A DNA stretch of 7,214 bases from Flavobacteriales bacterium (GTDB taxonomy: Bacteria > Bacteroidota > Bacteroidia > Flavobacteriales > Parvicellaceae), in the NCBI GenBank assembly GCA_014239715.1, contig JAAZYJ010000025.1, positions 1-7,214 on the forward strand, in the 5' to 3' direction. Positions 1-5,913 of this stretch are shown here, piece after piece. How positions within the stretch are numbered: position 1 is the first letter of the stretch; every line of letters begins with the position of its first letter. The position numbers were made by a program, and so were the translations under genes. The notes under the pieces were generated by a model, which worked only from the letters and a program-made list of their open reading frames with translations, was not told the DNA's origin and made no database searches.

Positions 1-859
1 GTCCCGGTTTAATCACCATCATGATCTCATCGTTAGCTAAAACTGCGGAAACCGGATATACGCCACCGGAAACGGCTTTGCCAAGAATAAGCACATCAGG
101 GGTAACATTCTCATGATCTACTGCCAGCAGTTTGCCGGTTCGGGCGATTCCGGTCTGTACCTCATCTGCAATGAAAAGTACATCGTGCTCTTTACATAGC
201 TCAGCTGCATTGCTCAAATCCCCGTCGGCAGGGACATAAACTCCTGCCTCCCCCTGAATCGGTTCAACTAAAAAGCCGGCAACGTTTTCCTCTTTCAGCG
301 CTGTTTCCAAAGCTGTTATATCATCATACGGGATCTTAATAAATCCTGGGGTATACGGGCCAAAGTTTTTACGCGCATCAGGATCGTTAGAAAAAGACAC
401 TATTGTAGTTGTTCTACCATGAAAGTTGTTTTCACAGACAATGATCTTCGCCTCATTTTCCTGTATGCCTTTTTTCTCATACGCCCATTTTCTGCATAGC
501 TTGATCGCCGTTTCAACAGCTTCCGCTCCGGTGTTCATTGGAAGAACCTTATCGAAACCAAAATAGTCAGCTATGAACTTCTCATATGGCCCAAGTGCGT
601 CGTTAAAAAATGCTCTTGAAGTTAGTGTAAGCGTTTCCGCCTGCTCCTTAAGCGCCGCTATGATCCTCGGATGACAATGCCCTTGATTGACCGCAGAATA
701 GGCAGATAAAAAATCATAATACTTCTTGCCCTCACAATCCCATAAGTAAACGCCCTGCCCTTTGGCCAGCACAACCGGTAACGGATGGTAATTGTGCGCA
801 CCGTATTTATCCTCAAGCTGCATTGCTCGTTCTGAAGTCATCGTAGTTAAAGTTTCCAT
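1..859 (-). CDS. rocD: Ornithine--oxo-acid aminotransferase, N-terminal 286 residues (3' end outside window)
   Basis: This cytoplasmic PLP enzyme moves the delta-amino group of ornithine to 2-oxoglutarate, giving glutamate semialdehyde and glutamate (arginine/ornithine catabolism, proline link). The minus strand reads without interruption from the ATG at 859 to base 2. Visible family marks are the substrate-side segment [14 protein letters not shown] (18-31), the cofactor phosphate-binding NTGAEAVE (109-116), FHGRT (146-150), the pyridine-binding aspartate D232 in [13 protein letters not shown], and the Schiff-base lysine K261 in [10 protein letters not shown]. Family members are about 400-410 residues, so roughly the last 120 are missing. 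I chose the ATG at 859 because family proteins begin close to this point. An in-frame ATG at 925 would add 22 residues and has a better Shine-Dalgarno-like sequence. It is divergent from the methyltransferase gene. Class-III aminotransferases are easily confused (acetylornithine aminotransferase, for example), but the [12 protein letters not shown] block is characteristic of ornithine delta-aminotransferase. Confidence 0.93.
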   Translation of the reverse strand, partial: METLTTMTSERAMQLEDKYGAHNYHPLPVVLAKGQGVYLWDCEGKKYYDFLSAYSAVNQGHCHPRIIAALKEQAETLTLTSRAFFNDALGPYEKFIADYFGFDKVLPMNTGAEAVETAIKLCRKWAYEKKGIQENEAKIIVCENNFHGRTTTIVSFSNDPDARKNFGPYTPGFIKIPYDDITALETALKEENVAGFLVEPIQGEAGVYVPADGDLSNAAELCKEHDVLFIADEVQTGIARTGKLLAVDHENVTPDVLILGKAVSGGVYPVSAVLANDEIMMVIKPG

Positions 860-883
860 ATTTACATGAATTTTATACCCGAA

Positions 884-895
884 TGGAATATTCCA
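884..895. promoter_or_regulatory. 12-bp perfect palindrome in the rocD leader
   Basis: TGGAATATTCCA is an exact 12-bp palindrome lying between the candidate rocD promoter and the ATG at 859. Its position fits an operator for a dimeric regulator. If translation starts at 925 it would simply be codons for Trp-Asn-Ile-Pro. No regulator can be named from the sequence. Confidence 0.3.
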
Positions 896-959
896 CTGTG
901 GGGACTCATCTCGGAGAGTGGCCATCCTTTCCTCTTTAATGGAGAGAAATCATCCAGCC

Positions 960-967
960 CAAAGATA
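960..967 (-). promoter_or_regulatory. Candidate Bacteroidota -7 element for rocD (TATCTTTG)
   Basis: Read on the minus strand, 967 to 960 is TATCTTTG, a full match to the Bacteroidota consensus TAnnTTTG. No TTG-type -33 element is seen at the usual 17-23 bp spacing. Transcription would begin near 953, giving a leader of about 95 nt to the ATG at 859, or about 28 nt to the ATG at 925. An eight-base motif with two free positions can arise by chance, so this is a candidate only. Confidence 0.4.
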
Positions 968-1008
968 AACGAATCTTACTAAATATGATGCCCTGATCTT
1001 CACAACGT

Positions 1009-1026
1009 GCTATTACATTAAATAGC
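1009..1026. repeat. Inverted repeat GCTATT / AATAGC
   Basis: Two exact 6-bp arms, GCTATT (1009-1014) and AATAGC (1021-1026), flank a 6-nt spacer. It lies upstream of both divergent candidate promoters. It could be a regulator site or chance; it is AT-rich, has no U-tract and does not look like a terminator. Confidence 0.25.
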
Positions 1027-1071
1027 TGCTTTTCATTGCAGTCATTTTAGCATGGTCAGCTTTCTATCAAC

Positions 1072-1079
1072 TATATTTG
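1072..1079 (+). promoter_or_regulatory. Candidate -7 element four bases before the methyltransferase GTG start
   Basis: TATATTTG matches TAnnTTTG exactly and ends 4 nt before the GTG at 1084. Transcription from it would begin at or next to the start codon, giving a leaderless or nearly leaderless mRNA. The -33 side is weak: TTAG at 1047-1050 has an acceptable spacing but is not TTG. The same arrangement recurs at 2539-2546. Confidence 0.45.
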
Positions 1080-1083
1080 GCCT

Positions 1084-2514
1084 GTGATTTTCAAAAAAGG
1101 AGAAATAGTTGAACTGGAGATACATGATTTCGCTTACGGCGGAAAGGGGATTCACCGATCAGAAACCGAAAGTGGGCGCTATGTTGTCTTTGTGCTAAAT
1201 GCTATTCCAGGCCAGATCGTTAAGGCGAAGATCCAGAAGAAAAGAAAAAAATATGCTGAAGCAAGACTGGTCGAAGTGCTGCAAAGATCACCTTTGGAAT
1301 CAGAGGTGTCCTACCAGCCCATTTCAGGTGCACCTTATATCACATTACCTATTGAAAATCAACACGATTTCAAACAGAAAGCAGTATTAGATCTTTTCAG
1401 TAAAATTGCCAACATTGAAGCGCCAGCAGGTCTTTTTGATGCCTTCATCAGCTCACCAAACACCCACCATTACAGAAACAAAATGGAATACTCGTTTTCT
1501 GTGATCAGGCACGACCTATCAACCAATGAAGAAGTGGATGATTTCGGACTTGGATTTAAACGAACCGGAACATGGTGGAAAGTAGAAAACCTTGATTCAG
1601 ATTCCGGAATGTTTGATGAACAGCTTGAAAACGAGCTTCACCAAATACGGAGTTGGCTGGAAAAAACGGGTCTACCGGCTTGGCACCCGCCAAAGAAAGA
1701 GGGCTTTTTCAGACATCTGGTTGTCCGCAAATCATTCTCAAACGATCAGCTCTTATTTAATTTGGTTACGTCATCAAAAGGAATAGAGAAATTCGACAAA
1801 AATGCTTTCAGGATCCTGTTGACCGATCTTTTCAAAGAGCGTTTGGCAGGCTACATACACTCCGTAAACGATGATGTCGCAGACAGAGCAAAGCTCGACC
1901 AGGGACCCAGTAGTTTGGTCTGGGGTGAAGATCGGATCGTGGAAAACATACTTGGTCTTGAATTTGAAATCAGCATGCAGAGCTTTTTTCAAACAAATCC
2001 AAAAAGTGCCGAAAAGCTATACTCCAAAGTTGTTGAATACGCGACCGAAGGTCAAAAACTAGATGGCTCTGTGATCATGGACCTGTTCTGCGGAACAGGC
2101 ACTATTGGGCAGATCATCGCCTCAAAAACATCAGCAACTGAGGTGATCGGTGTTGACATTGTGCCATCTGCTATTGACAATGCCAAGAAAAACACTGAAA
2201 GGAATTGCATTAATGGGTTAAAGTGGTATGCCGCAGATGTTGGTAAATTCCTTTACGAGCATCCTCAATATCAAAATAAGATCGGAACGATCATCATCGA
2301 CCCTCCTCGTGCCGGGATCGCTCCAAAAACACTGCAAAAAATAATAGCATTGGACGCCAAAAGGATCGTATATGTTTCCTGCAACCCTGCAACGCAGGCA
2401 AGAGACATATTAGAATTGAATGTAGGAGGGTACTCTGTTGTAAAGTTCAGTCTGATTGATCAGTTCCCACATACTGGACACATAGAAAGCATCGTTTTAT
2501 TTGAAAAACAATAA
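1084..2514 (+). CDS. RumA/RlmD/TrmA-family RNA 5-methyluridine methyltransferase, without Fe-S cysteines
   Basis: This S-adenosylmethionine-dependent enzyme methylates C5 of a uridine in 23S rRNA or tRNA; the target base cannot be read from the sequence. The 476 residues begin with a TRAM RNA-binding domain (about 5-68; GEIVELEI, GYxGKG-like FAYGGKG, KKKYAEARLVEV). The C-terminal Rossmann methyltransferase carries SFFQTNP (300-306), SAM motif I DLFCGTGTIGQ (333-343), the acidic end of strand 2 in GVDIVPSAIDNAKKN (356-370), DPPRAG (406-411), the nucleophile C433 in VSCNP, and the catalytic base E468 in FPHTGHIES. The four cysteines that bind a 4Fe-4S cluster in RlmD are absent: no cysteine occurs before C336, and the region where they belong reads PISGAPYITLP (79-89). 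The GTG at 1084 is the only NTG codon after the in-frame TAG at 1048-1050 that leaves the TRAM domain intact. The DUF4159 gene follows after 36 bp. Confidence 0.92.
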   Translation: MIFKKGEIVELEIHDFAYGGKGIHRSETESGRYVVFVLNAIPGQIVKAKIQKKRKKYAEARLVEVLQRSPLESEVSYQPISGAPYITLPIENQHDFKQKAVLDLFSKIANIEAPAGLFDAFISSPNTHHYRNKMEYSFSVIRHDLSTNEEVDDFGLGFKRTGTWWKVENLDSDSGMFDEQLENELHQIRSWLEKTGLPAWHPPKKEGFFRHLVVRKSFSNDQLLFNLVTSSKGIEKFDKNAFRILLTDLFKERLAGYIHSVNDDVADRAKLDQGPSSLVWGEDRIVENILGLEFEISMQSFFQTNPKSAEKLYSKVVEYATEGQKLDGSVIMDLFCGTGTIGQIIASKTSATEVIGVDIVPSAIDNAKKNTERNCINGLKWYAADVGKFLYEHPQYQNKIGTIIIDPPRAGIAPKTLQKIIALDAKRIVYVSCNPATQARDILELNVGGYSVVKFSLIDQFPHTGHIESIVLFEKQ

Positions 2515-2538
2515 TTTATTAAACGCTAATTTTTCAAC

Positions 2539-2546
2539 TATCTTTA
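2539..2546 (+). promoter_or_regulatory. Candidate -7-like element four bases before the DUF4159 gene start
   Basis: TATCTTTA differs from TAnnTTTG only at the last base and ends 4 nt before the GTG at 2551. The stretch from CAAC through GTGATT (2535-2556) matches that before the methyltransferase gene (1068-1089) at 18 of 22 positions. It would allow transcription independent of the upstream gene. There is no good -33 element. Confidence 0.35.
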
Positions 2547-2550
2547 AGCT

Positions 2551-3225
2551 GTGATTCGGTATATACTCATCATCTATCTCTGCGGATTGACCTTTTGCAA
2601 TTTCGCGCAAAGCAACCATACTTATCAGCTTGCTTTACTAAAATACAATGGTGGCGGAGACTGGTATTCCAACCCCACTTCACTGCCTAACCTGGTTGAT
2701 TTCTGTAACGACAACGGAAAGATGAACATCAATCCGGAAGTTGCAGAAGTTCATGTCAGTGATCCGGAGATCAGCAATTATCCATTCATTCATATGACCG
2801 GACATGGAAATGTTGTTTTCAATAACCAAGAAGCTGAGAATTTAAGGAACTACCTTATTTCCGGTGGGTTTCTGCATATTGATGACAATTATGGAATGGA
2901 CCAATTTATCCGACCACAGCTAAAAAGGGTTTTCCCGAATCTTGATCTCATTGAGCTTCCTTATGATCATCCCATTTATCATCAAAAGTACAATTTTGAG
3001 AAGGGGCTGCCTAAGATCCACCTGCATGATAATAAACCCGCGCAGGGTTTCGGATTAATTTACGAAGGCAGGTTGGTTTGTTTTTACAGTCTTGAATGCG
3101 ATCTGGGTGATGGCTGGGAGGACGAGGAAGTACACAATGATTCTGATGAGGTGCGCACAAAAGCTTTGAAAATGGGCATGAACATTTTACAATATGCATT
3201 TATGGGCGGTGCGGAAAGCGATTAG
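2551..3225 (+). CDS. Secreted DUF4159 family protein
   Basis: The 224-residue product is a single-domain DUF4159 protein of unknown biochemical role. A hydrophobic N-terminus (about 4-17) followed by CNFA|QS suggests a signal peptide cut after A19, so the protein would be periplasmic. The rest is the DUF4159 domain, with conserved blocks ALLKYNGGGDWYSNPTSLPN (28-47), HMTGHGN (81-87), LISGGFLHIDDNYGMD (102-117), the LPYDHPIYHQKYNF segment (136-149), GFGLIYEGRLVCFY (166-179) and DLGDGWEDEEVHND (184-197). Known relatives in other phyla often carry this domain at the C-terminus of larger BatA-type membrane proteins; here it stands alone. The start is fixed: an in-frame TAA at 2545-2547 lies just upstream, and the next ATG (codon 58) would remove the signal peptide and the first conserved block. 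Its partner in the cluster, the RNA methyltransferase, is cytoplasmic, so a shared pathway is not obvious. Confidence 0.88.
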   Translation: MIRYILIIYLCGLTFCNFAQSNHTYQLALLKYNGGGDWYSNPTSLPNLVDFCNDNGKMNINPEVAEVHVSDPEISNYPFIHMTGHGNVVFNNQEAENLRNYLISGGFLHIDDNYGMDQFIRPQLKRVFPNLDLIELPYDHPIYHQKYNFEKGLPKIHLHDNKPAQGFGLIYEGRLVCFYSLECDLGDGWEDEEVHNDSDEVRTKALKMGMNILQYAFMGGAESD

Positions 3226-3250
3226 CATTCACGGTCCACAAACACCATCG
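3226..3250. other. Convergent junction without a visible terminator
   Basis: Only 25 bp separate the stop of the DUF4159 gene from the stop of the minus-strand membrane-protein gene. The stretch has no inverted repeat and no T-run, so the two transcripts probably overlap at their 3' ends. Confidence 0.6.
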
Positions 3251-3772
3251 TTAATTCAGATGCTTCTTGTTAACGGCAAACATCCATATGAACACTACAT
3301 GATGAATTCCCATCCCAATAGTGATCCAAAAAAACAACTGAGCTACGAAGGAGCCGGAAGTGAAAACCGTGGCAAGATAGATAGGTGCGATTATCAATAA
3401 TACCTTTGTAACCACAAATGGATAAAAACCCTCTTTTTTCCTCTTCAGCATTGCAAAAACGAAAATAAAGATCAGCACCCCTGAGGCTAAGCTGATCCAC
3501 TGTGATAAAAAATCAAACTGCGCTATTTGTTGAAAATCCACATCAGGGTTTATCCAGTCTTCAGACAGCTCCAGATCCTCCAGCTGCTTGAATTGATCCA
3601 TGTCTTGCACATTAGCAGGGTTAAAATTGTTCATTAACAAAGAGCTAAACGATCCAATCACCGACCATCCTCCCTCAACCAGACTAATGATACAGATGAC
3701 GATCAAGAATATTGGTTTCTTGGGCTTGACGTTATAAGGTTCTTCCAAAGACTCTAAATGCTGATCAACCAT
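3251..3772 (-). CDS. Small four-helix integral membrane protein of unknown function
   Basis: I do not recognise this 173-residue protein. A short hydrophilic N-terminus (1-19, ending KPKKP) precedes a first hydrophobic segment (about 20-46). An acidic extramembrane loop follows (about 50-88, rich in D, E and Q). Three more hydrophobic segments lie at about 91-109, 116-137 and 142-166, separated by the positive KRKKEG turn (110-115), and the C-terminus is NKKHLN. By the positive-inside rule, KPKKP, KRKK and NKKH should be cytoplasmic and the acidic loop periplasmic, which four helices allow. There is no signal peptide, catalytic motif or known transporter signature. The ATG at 3772 is 3 nt after the stop of the hydrolase gene, so it is most likely the last gene of the hisS-hutH operon. 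It could be a general membrane protein carried along rather than part of histidine metabolism. Confidence 0.8.
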   Translation of the reverse strand: MVDQHLESLEEPYNVKPKKPIFLIVICIISLVEGGWSVIGSFSSLLMNNFNPANVQDMDQFKQLEDLELSEDWINPDVDFQQIAQFDFLSQWISLASGVLIFIFVFAMLKRKKEGFYPFVVTKVLLIIAPIYLATVFTSGSFVAQLFFWITIGMGIHHVVFIWMFAVNKKHLN

Positions 3773-3775
3773 TCG

Positions 3776-4426
3776 TTATTGTTTTTCTTCTAAAATTCGA
3801 CGCACCAATGTACTAATTTCTTCTGCTCTATTGAATACCATCAAGTGTGTTCCTCCCTCAATCAAATGATCCGTATCCAAATTTCTACCGGGAAGTGCAT
3901 AATCTTGCGTACCATGTATATGTACAACATTATCTCCCACCTCGGCGTTTTTCCAGCTCAATATTGCGCTCAGCCCTAATTTAATATGTCTTGAGGATGT
4001 CTCCTTCAGCATTGTCTCAAACAGCTTACCACCGGCATCCTCTTCAGGTCCGAAAACAAACCGCGTTCGCAACACCAACCATTTGAAGAACTGCCCGGAG
4101 AAAAGCTTATCTAACCTCAACATCCCCAGTAACTTTAATCGTCGCGGCAATTCAGATCTCACTTTAATGCTTGATACTAAAATTGTTTTTTCAGGCTTAC
4201 AAAGCTTTGATATTTCCATTGCCACCATCCCCCCCATGGACACACCGAGCAAGGCAAACTTCTGTGACGTGTCTATTTCTTCCGCCATAACCTTGGCGTA
4301 CTGTTCCAATGATCTCGCATCACCGAACGGCTTCCAATCCAAATGTTTGAGCTGGTATTCAGGCAATATCAGTCGATCGAACAATCGATGATCCGCACCT
4401 AAACCCGGCAATAGATAAACCGTCAA
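3776..4426 (-). CDS. Alpha/beta hydrolase, TTG start
   Basis: A 216-residue cytoplasmic alpha/beta-hydrolase-fold protein with an unknown substrate. The N-terminus has the YLLPGLGADHRLF oxyanion-side strand-turn (4-16). The nucleophile elbow is GVSMGG with S63, the acid is D175 in HGTQD (171-175), and the catalytic histidine is H194 in GGTHLMVFN (191-199), giving a complete Ser-Asp-His triad. The cap between about 90 and 160 is helical and not diagnostic. The start must be TTG at 4426: upstream in frame there is no ATG, GTG or other TTG before the stop at 4472-4474, and the first internal methionine (M47) would delete the fold's first strand. The TTG overlaps the hutH stop by 4 nt (TTGA), which suggests translational coupling. 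The family includes esterases, thioesterases and lipases, so the name should stay general. Confidence 0.87.
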   Translation of the reverse strand: MTVYLLPGLGADHRLFDRLILPEYQLKHLDWKPFGDARSLEQYAKVMAEEIDTSQKFALLGVSMGGMVAMEISKLCKPEKTILVSSIKVRSELPRRLKLLGMLRLDKLFSGQFFKWLVLRTRFVFGPEEDAGGKLFETMLKETSSRHIKLGLSAILSWKNAEVGDNVVHIHGTQDYALPGRNLDTDHLIEGGTHLMVFNRAEEISTLVRRILEEKQ

Positions 4427-5913
4427 GAAATGGTATAGTTTTTTATAAAAATGACCGCATCGTTCATCGCATTATGCATCACGATGTCATTCTCGACCAA
4501 GGGTACTTTTTTCCGGAATTCAACCAAGAGCGTTTCAATATAATCTGATGATCGCAATGGCCGCTTAAATTGAATTGCCTGTGAAGCATTGAACAGCTCT
4601 ATTCCAAGCAATTTTTCGACATTCTCAACAACCTGATAGCATTTCGTTGCAGCGTTTGCCCCCATACTAACATGATCTTCTTGTCCGTTTGAGGAGTCAA
4701 TAGTGTCTACCGAAGCCGGGGTGCACAGCTGCTTGTTTTGACTAACGATCGAAGCAGCAGAATATTGAGCGATCATAAACCCTGAATTGAGTCCGGAGTT
4801 GACCACTAAAAATGGGGGTAACCCCCGGGTTCCGGATATCAGTTTGTATACTCTTCTTTCTGAAATACTTCCCAGCTCAGCAATAGCTATGGCCAGAAAA
4901 TCCAAGTTTATGGCCAAGGGTTGGCCGTGAAAGTTCCCTGCCGAAACGATCTGATCCTCTTCGGGAAATATGGTAGGGTTGTCTGTAACGGCATTTATCT
5001 CCGTTTCGAAGATCTTTTTGACAAACGATATCGCATCTTTTGATGCTCCATGGACCTGTGGCATGCAGCGAAAAGAATAAGGATCCTGAACATGCATTTT
5101 TTCCTGTGATATCAGCTCACTTCCATTCAAATATTTTCTGATGTTCGCCGCAGAATGAAGCTGTCCTTCATGATTTCTGATCCCATGTACATTATCCTGA
5201 AATGGCTCGATCCTTCCATCGTACGCCTCCAGTGAGACCGTTCCGACAAGGTCTGCGATCTCAGATAGTTTTACTGCCCGCATCAAGCTCCAACATCCAT
5301 ATGCGCTCATGAACTGGGTGCCATTCAGCAAAGCAAGACCTTCTTTAGATTCTAATACGATCGGTTCCCAGGAAAAATTCTTCAGTACTTCGGCAGCCAT
5401 CTTCCGCTCGCCCTTATAATTGACTTCCCCCTCACCTATCAGAGCAAGGGACATGTGTGCTAATGGTGCCAAGTCGCCCGAAGCACCAAGTGAACCCTGC
5501 TGGTATACAACCGGATAGACTCCTTCGTTCAGAAAATCCAACAACCGTTGAACTGTTTTAACATTCACTCCTGAATGACCGTAGGACAGTCCCTGTGCTT
5601 TCAAGAACAACATCAGTCTAACTATACGCTCAGGCACCTCATCTCCCATGCCACAAGCGTGCGAAATTACCAGGTTCGACTGGAGCTTTTCCAGATCATG
5701 AGGAGGTATAGATCTACTATACAAAGAACCAAAACCAGTATTTATCCCATAGATCGGAACATCCGACTTCTCCAGTTTCCGGTTCAGGTAGTCTCGACAA
5801 TTCCGGATCTTTGTTTCGGCTTCATTCGACAGTTCGATCCTATATCCACCAAACACTACCTCTTCAAGTACATCGATCGTTAAGAAATCTGTATTTAGCT
5901 GGTGTACTTTCAT
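4423..5913 (-). CDS. hutH: Histidine ammonia-lyase (histidase)
   Basis: This enzyme removes ammonia from L-histidine to give trans-urocanate, the first step of the Hut pathway in the cytoplasm; the active form in the family is a homotetramer. The 496 residues are full family length. The self-forming MIO cofactor comes from A144-S145-G146 in [14 protein letters not shown]. Other active-site residues match the Pseudomonas putida enzyme with a small offset: Y55 in YGINTGFG, H85 in SHACG, N198 in LLNGTQ, Y278 and R282 in [12 protein letters not shown]328 in GNFHG and the base E412 in QEDHVSMG. The SHACG and QEDH motifs favour histidase over the tyrosine ammonia-lyases also found in Bacteroidota, but substrate choice is inferred. 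The start ATG (5913) overlaps the hisS TGA as ATGA, and the stop overlaps the next gene's TTG. No hutU, hutI or hutG lies in the window. Confidence 0.95.
   Translation of the reverse strand: MKVHQLNTDFLTIDVLEEVVFGGYRIELSNEAETKIRNCRDYLNRKLEKSDVPIYGINTGFGSLYSRSIPPHDLEKLQSNLVISHACGMGDEVPERIVRLMLFLKAQGLSYGHSGVNVKTVQRLLDFLNEGVYPVVYQQGSLGASGDLAPLAHMSLALIGEGEVNYKGERKMAAEVLKNFSWEPIVLESKEGLALLNGTQFMSAYGCWSLMRAVKLSEIADLVGTVSLEAYDGRIEPFQDNVHGIRNHEGQLHSAANIRKYLNGSELISQEKMHVQDPYSFRCMPQVHGASKDAISFVKKIFETEINAVTDNPTIFPEEDQIVSAGNFHGQPLAINLDFLAIAIAELGSISERRVYKLISGTRGLPPFLVVNSGLNSGFMIAQYSAASIVSQNKQLCTPASVDTIDSSNGQEDHVSMGANAATKCYQVVENVEKLLGIELFNASQAIQFKRPLRSSDYIETLLVEFRKKVPLVENDIVMHNAMNDAVIFIKNYTIS

Larger units (their letters stand above)
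860..1083. other. Divergent intergenic region between rocD and the RNA methyltransferase gene
   Basis: These 224 bp hold the control signals for two divergent genes. Visible elements are a TATCTTTG box on the minus strand (960-967), a TATATTTG box on the plus strand (1072-1079), an exact 12-bp palindrome (884-895) and a 6-bp inverted repeat (1009-1026). Part of it (860-925) could instead be coding, if rocD starts at the in-frame ATG at 925. I see no tRNA, no riboswitch that I recognise, and no convincing small gene; the very short ATG-initiated frames here end within about ten codons. Confidence 0.7.

Noticed and set aside
862..867. ATG just upstream of rocD on the minus strand
   Set aside because: It is followed at once by TAA and is out of frame with rocD; a start-stop element is possible but nothing else supports it.
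3194..3400. Plus-strand open frame spanning the end of the DUF4159 gene and the convergent membrane-protein gene
   Set aside because: It overlaps two supported genes, has no recognisable domain, and its composition looks random.
4083..4391. 102-codon open frame on the plus strand opposite the hydrolase, and a similar one at 5575-5883 opposite hutH
   Set aside because: Both are antisense to well-supported genes, show no family features and have low-complexity composition typical of shadow frames.
4814..4826. GGGGGTAACCCCC hairpin resembling a GC-rich structural element
   Set aside because: It lies inside hutH and encodes the conserved GTRGLPPFL segment (Arg-Gly-Leu-Pro-Pro), so coding constraint explains it; the loop is too short and there is no T-run for a terminator.
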